From Branchiostoma floridae (Eukaryota > Chordata > Leptocardii > Amphioxiformes > Branchiostomatidae), in NCBI RefSeq assembly GCF_000003815.2, contig NC_049984.1, positions 19,121,309 through 19,185,308 of the forward strand: DNA of 64,000 nt, given 5' to 3'. Below, in pieces: positions 43,601 through 54,501 of the stretch. The notes below the pieces were generated by a model that had not been told where the DNA came from, ran no database searches, and saw only the letters and a program-made list of their open reading frames with translations. The translations under genes were made by a program, and so were the position numbers. Within the stretch, counting starts at the first letter, position 1. Each line of letters opens with the position of its first letter.

Positions 43601-46600
43601 CCAGACACACTGAAGAGGCCCTGATTGAAATTCTCACATGAAATTCTGATTGACCAGCAATGCCACTAGGTCACAGTTGAAGACTCAGTCACTCAGGGTA
43701 CCTCAGAATCCACCATTTTAACTTAAAATTCTCTCAAACCCTTAACCATGGCAGGTCAATCCCCCCTGACCCCCCTACAATACTCATGTCTGTAGTATTT
43801 ACTGCATTGTGAATCTCAGTCACTCAGAAATTTGGACTCCCTAGAATAAAATCCTAGCTAAAAGCCTGATGTGGTTTAATACAAACTTTAAGGCAAAAAG
43901 TGAAAAGTTTCTCATTTATTTTAAACTTTCAAGTGCACAGTCCATAATCTCTTGCATGACTGTTCAATCAGAATCCATGAAATGAAAATATAACATAATA
44001 CAGTTATATATTTACATGAAAAAAATCTTCCCTCCTTGTCTAGTATGATATGCAGAAGATGGTAAAATGTTTACCTTTGTTGCACCTGTGCCTGTTCCCT
44101 CATTGGTTCCTCCACTGTAGGAGTACCTGTACTTTCCTCCAGCAGGGACACTTCAGCCTGGCTGTGTGTAGCAGGGCTTTCAACAGGCACTGCAGAGTGA
44201 CAACAGAAACATACAGTAAACAAACAAAGAAACAAACAACTGTCTAAAGTTATATCCTGACTTCTCCAAAACATATAAAACCCAAACAATACAGAAGATG
44301 ACAATCACTTGGCAGCAATTAATGATGACCTTTTCGTACTCAAAATATTTATAGTTTGTAGTGCACAAGTGGTATAGAAAGGGTTCAATCATATACAGTA
44401 ATGTAAACATAAAGAAAATTCAAATAAGAAAACATACTATTATCATCAGCCCTCTGATGAGGAAACGTGGAAACGAAAGCACTTTATACAAAGGACTAGT
44501 ATTTTATTACAGCCAAAAATACTACTTCTGTCAGACTGACTGACAGTAGAATACGTAGTATTTTGGGCTGTAATCATGTTACAAATTGTAAGCATATATT
44601 GTTAGGCCCCCTTTCCACTATACGGTGATCGTGCTGCGCTCTCACTGCTACCATGTGTAACCTTTGCTTTCACACTAGGCATATCATACAAAATGTAAAA
44701 GTGTGACCAAGAAGACAAAAAAGCACACAAAGTGTAAAAAGGTTTGTTTCTCTTCTAATTTTAAACAATTCGTTGAGTGATAAGTCAAATTTTAGGTCGC
44801 AGAGAGAGCGCGACAAGAGCACCGTCCTAGTGGAAAGGGTGTACAACTATCAGGAATTATCAAGAATAAACGGCGATGTACTTACAGACTTGCAGGACGT
44901 TGCGCAGCATGGTATGGGGTGTGGAGTCATCTTGGGGGGTCAGCAGGGAGCTCACCCCCCCTACCCCCCTCCTGGTGAAGTAAGCCGCCCCTGGACTGGA
45001 GGTGCTGATACGGGCACTTCTCCGCACACCCTGGCGGAGGCTTCTAGGGGCTGAGCCTAAAGTACACAGAAAACATAATATATCAGGGCTCGAAATACTT
45101 TTTTTTTGCATACGTGCACTGGTGCAGGTAACATTGAAAATTACCACTATGAGTTTAGGAAGTATGGATCATACTAAAATTGTTGAGAAACCATTGCTAC
45201 TTTATCTTTTATACTTAATAGCTGGTAACAATTAATAGTAATGCAGTTAGTAACAATCCTTATACACCTACATCACAGGACATTTATGTATAAAACCCAG
45301 TACATGGACCAGTGCAGGTTAGGTGCAGGTAGACATAAGAAATACCTGCACAGCTCCATTTTACCTGCATTAACCTGCATACGCAGGTGATATTTTGAGC
45401 CCTGTATATATACTGTCTATTTGGAATGTCCCTGTTGCGCAACTGGTAACAGCCTAGCAGTTTAGCCCCTGGTTCCAATAAGTTGATAACTGGAAGAGCT
45501 TGGTTCAAATCTTAGGAAGGCTATCTTTGTTGGGGCTGCACCATCTTTCGGAAGGGGTAGAATGGAGGTCCTGTGATCGCGGAGGTGCCTCAAGCATGTT
45601 ACAGAGGAAGGTCTTAGCAACTCCTCCCTGTAAAGATATACCCTGCTACTGAAACAGCAAGGAAACTTGGACCACTAAGTCCTAGGAAAAAAATGTTGTG
45701 TTTCCTGTTTCCCTAGCTATCTACACTAGAAAAACCTGATGACCCTTCGGGGGCAGTGGAGTCACATAGCTTCCAGTTATAATTTTCATTCAATCTTCCT
45801 ATCGAAGTAAAAACACTGCTTGTCCTATCTAATAAAGGATAGATATATCCATTATGCCCAAATTCAAGTTTGACATTGAAAGACAAGTGTCCTCATGCAT
45901 TTCAGTTTACTTTGTTCAACTCTAATTGCAATATGCATTGATCACTAAAGTTTCGGCCAGCCTAAAAGAAATTACAAGAAAAAAGAAAGATAAACCCTAC
46001 CTACCGACCCTAATTTTTTCAGGACTGAAACAGGAAACACAACGGGTTTTTTTCCTAGGCCTTACTTACTAAACATGACAAGGTGTAAAAGGATGCTTTG
46101 CTTCTTTATCAACAGATAAGTACAGTCAAACCTGTCTATAGCGGCCACTCAAGGGACCGGACAAATTTGGCCACTATAGACAGGTGGCCTCTGTATAGAG
46201 GTGGCAACTTGTAGATACAATACCCAAGGGACCGACAAAAAGTGGCCACTATGGACAGGTGTAGAGGTGGCCCCTAATACAGGTTTGACTGTAACTGTTT
46301 GTGTAATGATTGCTACTCTAGGAAAGAATGTCACACATCTATGTATCTATGCACCTGAAGGTGAAGCAAACGTCCTCTGTCCTGATCCACCATGGCTGGG
46401 GGTAGGCTGACCTCTGACCTGTGGGGTTACCCTGGCAACCTTCCTGGCAGGCTCCTCTGTGGTGTTCTCAGGAGTGGGCTGTGTCTCCAGGACACCGCGA
46501 ATCTGGGACAACAGAAGGTCTTCTGTCACTTAAAATTGAAATTAAACAGTTTCACTGATCACAGACTACATCTGAGGTTGGGAACCGGTATGGTGTACCT

Positions 46601-47403
46601 GTAAGTCTAGAAAAAATGGACCTGATAAAATCAGTAGATTGGATGTTGGACCGATTAGAAAATGGCATATTACATCAGCGAGCGTTACTAGTCCAAGAAA
46701 ATAACAAGAGCAAAGTAAAGGAGAACTGATAGTCATTTTACCAAGTTTCTAAAGTCAAACTTGGCCGAAGTTTGTGTTGTTTACAAGAAGATTTTTAAAA
46801 TGCCAGTGGACGTCAGATACTCCACTAAACCGAATTCCTTAGTAGCGAAATGGATCATTGCTTTGTGTATCGCCTATTCACGAGTTTTCACAGATAATCA
46901 GGTCCAAAATTCGGGCCTGGACCTGGACCTGATCCTCTGAACCTGGACTGTACCTGGACCTGAATGTTCTGTATCGGTACCCACCCCTCCCAGACTACAT
47001 GGTGTGAGATTAATATTAGTCTACCAGTGTAATCTCCAAGCAGATCCTACGGTAGCATAAGATAGTATCAAAAGCTACCAGAGGAGTGAAGCCGGCTTAG
47101 GAGTGTGTTTCGCTACATGGCAAATGGACACCTCTTGGCTGACTACACTCCTTGGCCAGTTTGGTACTATTTTATGCCATTGTAGGATCTGCTTGGAGAT
47201 TATACCAGTGTTCGTGGCGAGGCTGTACTGATTCTTCTTTTCTTCGCGGCTGAAGCAGAAGCACGCAGCACATCGACTACAGACGATCGTCTCTCCCTGC
47301 CGGTGCCTTCCGCTGCCCTCACCGCGCTGTCACTCACAGGCAGGTGGGCGAGAACCCCTCGTATCAGGGTACGCGGAGTTTCACTTTCCTCTCCTTCTTC
47401 CAT
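37700..47403 (-). CDS. CENPT: Centromere protein T
   Basis: CENP-T links centromeric DNA, as part of the CENP-T-W-S-X histone-fold complex, to the outer kinetochore. Ten in-phase exons in transcript order: 47206-47403, 46355-46502, 44886-45056, 44075-44189, 43360-43502, 40953-41182, 39811-40247, 39139-39306, 38529-38633 and 37700-37835 (stop TAG), giving 616 residues (human 561). The N-terminus has three S/T-P motifs of the TPRTLL type at T9, S62 and T161. The middle is acidic and low-complexity, typical of CENP-T. The C-terminal histone fold and extension are well conserved: AYTKSIFTNFCKRPVSKDAL, HNLSTDLMLYAIHGHRQTI, DVELLMRRQGFVTEKQSLN and YLPLEDREQLIPMATSGN. The first coding exon begins 2 nt upstream of the ATG (acceptor TACAG at 47406), so a non-coding first exon is expected, plausibly ending at the donor 47930. 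Intron 1 starts with a hAT-like MITE. Confidence 0.91.
38963..39052. mobile_element. Foldback MITE half-copy, CTGTAAATGCAGAAA family
   Basis: Only the half ending TTTCTACATTTACAG is recognisable, in a CENPT intron. Confidence 0.5.
40512..40903 (+). mobile_element. MITE, GGCTTTTAGC family, copy 3 (CENPT intron)
   Basis: Same orientation and same body words as 463-811. It ends about 50 bp from the CENPT exon at 40953. Confidence 0.7.
41265..42913. mobile_element. Foldback MITE interrupted by a 1.45-kb element
   Basis: The left part (41265-41438) is a CTGTAAATGCAGAAA-family MITE. Its last about 23 bp (AAATGCACTTACAG) reappear at 42891-42913 after the inserted element. Confidence 0.7.
41439..42890. 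mobile_element. 1.45-kb TIR element, CTCTCATGTCCCTAATAAAC ends, TA duplication
   Basis: Perfect-looking inverted ends CTCTCATGTCCC(T)AATAAAC at 41439 and 42890, flanked by TA on both sides. Subterminal word repeats of the type AATAAACATACCCCCCGG occur at the left and related AATAAACGTACC at the right. A 140-residue ORF (42092-42514, +) has no recognisable domain. No transposase motif seen. Confidence 0.75.
43529..43870 (+). mobile_element. MITE, GGCTTTTAGC family, copy 4 (CENPT intron)
   Basis: A diverged copy with GATTTTAGCCAAGCATGCG at the left and ATCCTAGCTAAAAGCC at the right. It starts 26 bp upstream (transcript sense) of the CENPT exon 43360-43502. Confidence 0.65.
44607..44839. mobile_element. 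Foldback MITE, CCCTTTCCACTA ends
   Basis: CCCTTTCCACTATACGGTG at the left and CACCGTCCTAGTGGAAAGGG at the right, with GCGCTCTCACTGC / GCAGAGAGAGCGC inside. It lies 47 bp from a CENPT exon. Confidence 0.7.
45084..45404. mobile_element. Modular hairpin element E (CTGCAC words)
   Basis: CAGGGCTCGAAATACTTTTT at the left, GATATTTTGAGCCCTG at the right; interior as in B; flanks TATAT on both sides. Confidence 0.8.
45425..45650 (+). repeat. tRNA-derived SINE, family B-like
   Basis: CCCTGTTGCGCAACTGGTAA and GGTTCAAATC are followed by CTTTCGGAAGGGGTAGAATG, which matches the 31224 element downstream of its B box. Confidence 0.5.
45683..46062. mobile_element. TIR element, second copy of the 33294 family, uninterrupted
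   Basis: CCTAGGAAAAAAATGTTGTG at the left and CAGGAAACACAACGGG then CCTAGGCC at the right. It lacks the nested hairpin and so gives the empty site. Confidence 0.7.
46123..46291. mobile_element. Short TA-flanked MITE, CAGTCAAACCTG ends
   Basis: A reverse-orientation copy of 18719-18896 with TA flanks, in a CENPT intron close to the exon at 46355. Confidence 0.8.
46570..46990. mobile_element. TIR element, GAGGTTGGGAACCGGTA ends
   Basis: GTTGGGAACCGGTATGG at the left and TATCGGTACCCACCCC at the right; it contains GTCCAAGAAAATAACAAGAG in common with 9018-9045. Confidence 0.5.
47030..47202. mobile_element. hAT-like foldback MITE at the CENPT exon 1 donor
   Basis: TAATCTCCAAGCAGATCCTA at the left is mirrored at the right (GGATCTGCTTGGAGATTA). 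The arms continue about 70 nt. The 8-bp duplication TACCAGTG is at 47022-47029 and 47203-47210; the right copy spans the exon/intron junction. Confidence 0.8.
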
Positions 47404-48353
47404 CTCTGTATGAAGAAAGACAGTGGATAGAAAGATGATAATCAGAAAGGGAAAAAATTCAACCTCAAGGAAGAGTCATAGTTTGGTATCCAACTCTTTG
47501 AACTACAGCTATTCTAACGATACCATATGTATCCTTGGCTTGGGAATTTGAGTGATACATGTACCCAATCGAAGAACTTTATTCTATTCTACTGTACTCT
47601 ACTCAACTCTCTAGTCATGATATGTTCTTGGACAATAAAAAACTTTAAAATTAATATAAAAAGTCATAATTTAGAAATTTTAGCATATATCTTTGTGGAA
47701 ATGCATGTGAAGTAATGTATAAAGGGAGTTTCAATACAAATAACATATTTTGGCAACGGCGTCATCGTAGGTGCTGCTTGCTAGTCCTTGCTATAATTAT
47801 ATTTTGTGGACACAAAAATAATTTGTTATTTCGCCCCCCACCCCCACCAACCGCAAATCGTTGACTAGAGTTATTTCGCTATTAAACACTACAACAGGGC
47901 AAACTCATTCGCACAAAGAACAGATATTACCTGAAAGGAATAAGACAGATCTCTTCTGGGTCTTCAGGAAACAGTTAAGTAAAGATATAAACAGCAAACG
48001 CGTCACAGACAAAATTTGTTCCGAACTGGGAACCAAACTTGTTCAAAATGGCCGCCAAATCTAACCACGTGACCCCAATATTTTTAGTTAAATTTTATAA
48101 GCGTTAGAAGTATTCTGACACAGTAACAATATGAATTGGGTGATTCATTGACATTTAATCTTTCATTTGCACATTTTTATTATTGATTTTGTCATTCTTG
48201 GAAATAATTTGGTGACTTTTGCCCCTGGTCCCAATGCATCATGGGAGTAACTGGTATTGTTGCCGCCATTTTTGGCCCATTTTTGGCCTCCTCGAAAAGT
48301 TCAGTTGTTTGCAGAAAACTTCATTAGTTGTAGCGGATACAGAGACCGGGACA
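47404..48353. promoter_or_regulatory. Divergent 5' region CENPT / NUTF2
   Basis: This region holds the presumed non-coding first exon of CENPT (about 47931-48060, - strand; donor at 47930 after CTTTCAG) and the shared promoter. Motifs seen are AAAATGGCCGCC (48046-48057, YY1-like), CACGTGAC (48066-48073, E-box/CRE-like) and GCCGCCATTTTTGG (48262-48275). The motif names come from general knowledge, and binding is inference. Confidence 0.55.
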
Positions 48354-51320
48354 ATGAACCCGCAATTTGACTCAATCGGCAAACAGTTTGTAGACTTTTA
48401 CTACAAAGCTTTCGATGCGAATCGCTCGGAACTTGCCGGACTCTATGTAAGAACTTGAAATATTTTTGCTTCCTCGCCCCCCTCCCACTCTAACTGTGCA
48501 TGCTTTGCTGCAAAATTCATGTTTTCAGCTTCTCAATGTTTAATATCTTTCAATATCTGTACGTTTGTAACGCAACATGTGTCTGGGAATATATATATCA
48601 TATATGATTATGTGTAATCTGATGACCAAGGCCAGGGCCAAGTTCTGCTTTGGGAAATTTTTATGTTTTTTTTTTGCTTGTTTACTTTGTTTGTAAATAA
48701 TAATTCATGGGTTTACAGTTTGCTAAACTTGTCCTTGTACCTAATCCACTCGCCAGCAATGCTTTAATTGTGTCCAAATTGCTTGAACGTCCATAATCAG
48801 GTCAATGCCCCCCTCCCCTCCATAGGAAAACTATTACAGGAAGATTCTAGAACTTGTTGTAGAAGACATGGGATTACATCATGATCTGTACTACAACTTG
48901 TCTACAAGCCATGCCATACACTTTGTCAGGTTTCCAAAACTCATGTAGATTAACATGGTATTCTGCAAATGTTAGATATACTGTAGATCCATTTAATATT
49001 ATTATGTTTGGTAATTCTAGCTGAGCAGAAGAGTGATGCAATAGTAAATGCAATGATAAAGATTTAGCAGTTGAATAGTGATCGCAAACAGTCACAAAAA
49101 TTAATTTGTAATTAACAATTCGAGAATTACAGTAGTATCCAATGTCCATTGCTATCAGCAATATCTCTGCTCTCCAATAAAACTTTGACATTATGTATGT
49201 TTACAATAATTACCATGATAGCATATAAAATATAAAATTTAGTGATATTCTTGTTAGCTCTGTTAACTTCTCTCAATGAAAAAAAATCTGATTTCAAAAC
49301 AGAACTGCCGATGTCTCGGGTACATATGCAGGGCTCGAAATACCACCTGCATATGCAAGTAACTGGTTGGTGCAGGTAAAGTTGGAGCGGTGCAGGTATT
49401 TTTGATGTCTACCTGCACCAGTGTAGGTATGCAGAAAAAAGTATTTTGAGCCCTGAATTATGTTATATCGGTAATCTGTCATTTACGTCTGTTGTTCCCT
49501 TCCCCTTCCAGAGACCTCATTCTATGATGACATTTGAAGGAGTGCAGCTGCAGAGTGCAGAGGCCATCATGCAGAAACTTGTAGTAAGGAGACAGTTTAC
49601 TCAGCACTGCAAAATAAGTTTATTTTAAAGAAAAAGATTGGATTTTTTTTGCATGTGGCTCGATAGCCCTAACCCCAGAACAAATTTATGTTGCCAGGGT
49701 TTTTTATCAATTCGTACTTATGCCCCAAATACCTACTAGTAATATTTTTTTTTCAAATTGCTGTTTTGATTAAAAACCATATGTTACTTTTTTGTTAGGA
49801 TTGTTTGATGCCATTTTCATATCTGTGTGAAAATACATTTTCATCACTTTCCAGTCTTGAACCAAGGAGCTTTTATCAGGAGGAGAGAGTATGAAGTTAC
49901 CCGCTTCCATCCCAAGAAGTAAATTTCCATTCAGGGACATAGGGATAGGTGCTGGATTCTTGTAACCTACAGCATAATGCTTTATTGGTTAATTTGGGTT
50001 ACTCCTTTTTTTTTCAGAGTCTACCATTTCAGAAGGTGCAACATGTTGTCACCACAGTTGACTGTCAACCCACAACAGATGGAGGTGTTCTTGTAATGGT
50101 CGTAGGACAATTAAAGGTGAGGCCAGGATTCATTTGTTGTGATGTCAAACTCAAGGGGCACAGATTCATCGTGATCTAATTGTATCAGTGCAGAAGTGTG
50201 GGGTATTGTTACTGAGTTTTTAGTACCTGTCCAGAACTTTAGAACCAAGGTTCTAGCTAGCATCCTTCTGTCCTTTGACAGAAATTTGCTACTAGGCATG
50301 GACAGAAATCCCTGACTTTTCACCAAAACAGATGCCATAGAACCAAGCTGAGTCTACCAGCAAATTTTGCTCCTCAAGATGCAGGAAATAGCATTTCAAA
50401 ATTTTCCTGCAGGAGCATGCCTCTGGACGCCCCTAGGGTCATCGCGGTCCTTCGGGGCACGACAAGATTTCTATTCTAAACTCAGGGACGGAAAAAACTT
50501 TCAGGCTGGCCAGAACACTAATTTGAACAATATATTTTTTTCCTAGGAACTGTTTGTCTCATTTCAATAGAGTAATGTTTCATTTATACATAATCAAATT
50601 ATGTGTATATTTAAGAAGCATATAAATAAAGGCAGTAAAATAAGACCTCCCAAACTGTGAGGAATCTGTGTGTAAGGCCCTGTTGGTTTGTATCTTACTC
50701 TGACTTCCACCCCGAGTCTATATGATGCACAGGGGTCTAGCCAGCGCCTGTCCTTCCGTCCTTTGACAAAATTTTGCTGTTGGGGAATGCCTGCCTGCCT
50801 AAGTGCCTAGGCCAGTGACTGGCCCCTTGCTCCCTCCCTGTTGGGGAATGGGGACGGACAAAAATTTTGTCCATTCCGTCCTCATCACAAATTGATTCAC
50901 AATGGACAAAAATCGTCATGTTAAGATATCATAACAGTTGCCATCGAACCAAGCAGAGTCTACCAGCAACATTTGCCCCTCAAAATGCAGGAAATGGTGT
51001 TTTAGAGGGTCTAGATGTCAAAACTTTCCAGGGGGAGCATGCCCCTATACCATGCCTAGGATCATCAGGATTTCCAAATTCAAAGTTCATGGGACGAAAA
51101 AAATAAATTCAGGCTGGCTAGAACACTGACCATACATCTTCTAATTTCACTGAAAAAGACTTCTTCCCAGTACTACTTTGTTGACAGTGATGTTGTTGTT
51201 GTTTTCCAGACGGACGACGATCCACCCCATGGGTTTAGCCAGACGTTTGTCCTGAATAATGACGGCAGTAATTGGTTCATATTCTCAGACCTCTTCAGGC
51301 TGGTTGTCCACTCCGTATAG
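48354..51320 (+). CDS. NUTF2: Nuclear transport factor 2
   Basis: NTF2 binds RanGDP and nucleoporin FG repeats and imports Ran into the nucleus. Four in-phase exons: 48354-48446, 49512-49583, 50018-50116 and 51210-51320 (stop TAG), giving 124 residues (human 127). Recognisable pieces are [78 protein letters not shown] and [15 protein letters not shown]. These run collinear with vertebrate NUTF2, including the conserved VVGQLK and DDP.GF.Q elements of the RanGDP-binding face. It is divergent from CENPT; a GCCGCCATTTT element lies about 90 bp upstream of the ATG. The introns hold a modular hairpin (49329-49455) and two related repeats (50254-51127). Confidence 0.95.
49329..49455. mobile_element. 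Modular hairpin element F (CTGCAC words, short)
   Basis: CAGGGCTCGAAATACCACCT at the left, AAGTATTTTGAGCCCTG at the right; only 127 bp, the AT-rich middle being absent. Confidence 0.8.
50254..50520. mobile_element. Repeat, TTCTAGCTAGC..TGGCCAGAACACT, copy 1
   Basis: It shares CCTTCTGTCCTTTGACA, GAACCAAGC.GAGTCTACCAGC and GGAGCATGCC with copy 2. NUTF2 intron. Confidence 0.65.
50733..51127. mobile_element. Repeat, TCTAGCCAGC..CTGGCTAGAACACT, copy 2
   Basis: This is the same element in direct orientation about 480 bp downstream, including an extra CCATTCCGTCC segment. Inverted ends TCTAGCCAGC / GCTGGCTAGA. Confidence 0.65.
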
Positions 51321-52247
51321 AAGACCCCCCCTGCCCGCCGACAAAGTAGAGCATCCCCACATCTGGACGTCACACCAAAAGGGCTGGGGAGAGAAGCTAG
51401 TTTCAGCAGCCTAAACAATATGTCGTGTCTTACAATGCCCAGGTTGACAGCTTTCTAAGAGTGCACATGTTTCTTGCAACTTGCAAATGATGGAAAACCA
51501 TGCAGTGGACGGTGCTCTTACTCCTTCTAGGGTAGCTTTGTTGTAGGAGTTTGAAACTCGGCTTAGCAAGATGGACTGTTAGCTCGGTTGTCCTTTATCA
51601 CGTACCTTCCACAAAGAAAAGCCTGCAAGTGAACTAGTATTAAGTGTAATGGTTTGGCGCTTATAGATTTTACCAGTGTGACCAGTCACATGTTCCAGTT
51701 TTTTCGAAATGCAAGGGGTGTTCAAAGAAAAATTAGGATAAAGAAAGAAAAGTCTAGGACTTTGTCACCGGCCTGCAACACCCCCCTCCCCATGTTCTTT
51801 ACGCTGAATGATGCAAACCATTTTCTTGCATCCATCTGTGCCTCCCATAATTCCTGGACCGATCATCACATTGATTTTGAGATTGTGAACCTCCTTTGAT
51901 CAAATGTTCCCTAACCATTTTGTACCCTCGTATGTGCTGCCAACAACTCCCGAGTGCCAGAGCTCTAGTTTTATGTACCTGTAAGGCCAGGCTGATCAGT
52001 GCAGCTTTTGATAAAACTCTGGGTAAAGGAGGTGAAATAAATGGAGAAAATACAACTTGTCTGTGTGCATGTCTTCTGTCTTGATACACATGGTGATAAC
52101 GATTAGGGGATGACTGTTTTATCATTACATGATTTATTTGTTGCTTCTCGGATTTTTAGAAAGAAATTGGACCGACATGTTGGAAAAAAAATTTTCAAGA
52201 GGTCTGAGTTGAAGATATATGGCCCAAATAACACAAAAAACAGCCTA
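51321..52247. other. NUTF2 3' UTR and flank
   Basis: A plausible AATAAA is at about 52035. The end of a GGCCACACC-family element (TTTGTTGCTTCTCGG, 52137-52151) precedes the TIR element. No other ORF is supported. Confidence 0.45.
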
Positions 52248-52943
52248 GAGTCCATTCCAAGACACCATGCGGATGTTTGTTGCCATTGTTTAGACTTGAT
52301 TTTAAAGTTTTGTAATTATATGTCTAAGACATTTGATACTTCAGAAATATTTTTAACACTGTTTCAACTTTATAAATATTTCCCTGGTCCTGTAAAACTT
52401 TGGAAATATTCATGGTGTGGAATTGGATACTTCTAATGGTTTCTAAATAATGATAACAGCATTCTACCATTATTTACCATTTTCTACCATTTTCTGCCAT
52501 TTTTTGTAAATGGTTCGGTGGGCTGGGAAGATAGCAATTCACACATCCTTGCAAAGTATGGTTGGGTGCCATGCAACAATGGCCCACCACAAAGGATCCA
52601 CCAGTGAAATCTAAAAATATACAGATGCAACAATAGGGCTTACTTTTATGGGGGCAATAAACTAATTTAACCATTTGGCCAGGTTTACCATTTTTTATAA
52701 ATATTTGTAAATGTGAAATAATCACAGATAGGTTTTACAACTATTCTAAATAAAGATATTCTTGTACAGATATTTTCAAAATGTTTCTAAAATATTCAAA
52801 GAAATTCAAATAAATGAGTATTTTCTTAGTCAATTTTTTGAAAATAATTTAATTATTGTGGCTCAGATATTCTTTTATTCCAAATAATTCAGACTAATTA
52901 TAAATATCGCCTAAAAACCCTCATGGTGTCTTGGAATGGACTC
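52248..52943 (+). mobile_element. About 0.7-kb TIR element, complete
   Basis: GAGTCCATTCCAAGACACCA at the left and its exact inverse at the right, TA on both sides, AT-rich body. No transposase ORF (longest frame 83-108 residues, non-specific). Confidence 0.85.
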
Positions 52944-53555
52944 TAAGGAGTTTAATGGCATGTTTAATGCAAAAAATCCTTTGATTTGTTACTAATGTTC
53001 TGAATAAAGGACATTGACTTTAGACTAAAATCATGTGTATGTGGCTCTGAATGGGTAAATTACAGGTTTGTGATAGCAAAGCCTGTATAATTTTTCTCTG
53101 GACTTAATTTTTTTTTTTAATATGAAAAAAGGCAAATCTGAGACTGAGAAGCAACAAATAAAATTGGTGTGGCCTAAGAAGTGTAAGGTAAAAAATTATG
53201 ATGTGAAGGAGATGAATGAAATGCATGACGAGTCAATTCAGTAATGTTGACTTTTTTTGTATAGGATGAAATTTGCTTGAATTGATTTTGAATGGTGAAG
53301 GATACTCGTGCATCAGTGCAAATCGGATAAAATGCCTCTTTATTCTTCAGTACATATGTTTTACACATATTACTCACCAAGTTTGTAATTGCATACAGGT
53401 ACATGTATTTAAAATCAGCTATGGTCTCCAGTACACCTATAGTTTACACATCTTGCTGCAATCATCGTTTAAATCCCACGAGGATGCAATTGACGGAAGA
53501 TTTATATACTAGTACAAAATGTATGTTGACCTAAAACAATTGCATCCTCACTATA

Positions 53556-53710
53556 CAGTAGAAGCCGTTTAATTGCACTCCCCATTTGCCACCACATTGT
53601 GTGCAATTGTCAGAATGGTGCAACAAAGCGAAGTTATTCAGCTGGACCACATCACTGCGGGACTTTGGGATTCTACAGTTATTCGTTGTGCAATTAACTG
53701 GCTTCTACTG
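53556..53710. mobile_element. MITE, CAGTAGAAGCC ends
   Basis: CAGTAGAAGCCGTTTAATTG and CAATTAACTGGCTTCTACTG with TA flanks. Second copy of the family. Confidence 0.8.
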
Positions 53711-53760
53711 TATAGCATTGATCATTTCTTGCAGCTAGACTTGTAATGTTTGGGTGTGAC

Positions 53761-53882
53761 ATAGCCTGGTATCCAGCAGTATTATAGCTCCTGAGTCTCT
53801 CTCACACAATTTCTGTCCTCTCTGTATTTGCGGAGAACACAGAAGAGACTCAGGAGCTATAATACAGCTGGATACCAGGCTA
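53761..53882. mobile_element. Near-perfect hairpin, TAGCCTGG ends, 8-bp duplication
   Basis: The left arm AGCCTGGTATCCAG then TATTATAGCTCCTGAGTCTC is matched by the right arm. The loop is about 44 nt. GGTGTGAC lies on both sides (53753-53760 and 53883-53890). Confidence 0.8.
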
Positions 53883-54501
53883 GGTGTGACGGTTGTTCAG
53901 TGTAATATTACTAGTGTAAGATTGTGCCAAACTACCTGACTGCAAAGTGGATGTGACTACTAGTAGTTACTATATTGGGGTATACAGATTGTAACAAACA
54001 ACACAGGCAAGACATCATTCCAAACACATTTCATAACTCCTTCAATTCACCATCAACTTCATTCCTTACTGCTTCCAATTAGACACATACAAATTATCAT
54101 ACATTGTCACTTTAAAAAAATAGTATGACAACAGGTTAAGTTGCAATAATAAACAACAGGGAACTCACCAGAGATAAACATCTCTTAATAGATATGGGCT
54201 TAAAAATCTTTTTATACCCATGAGATATTTTCATACTTTCACTGATGATAGCATGATTTTTTGCATTATTGTTCGTCCTTAATTCAGAAATGACAGTGTT
54301 AAGCAAACTTAACATCACTAATACCGGTATGTACTCTATGCATCATGGTTTTTCACATCTTTAGTAGGTGATTTTAACTTTGTGTATTTTGGAGTTTGTA
54401 AAATAACACCTGTTTTCCTGTCTGCTTTACCTACTGTTTGTATAACGTTACCACTATCTGTCTGAATGGTCCTCTTGTTTTGTGGTTTACAAAGAGTCCA
54501 T

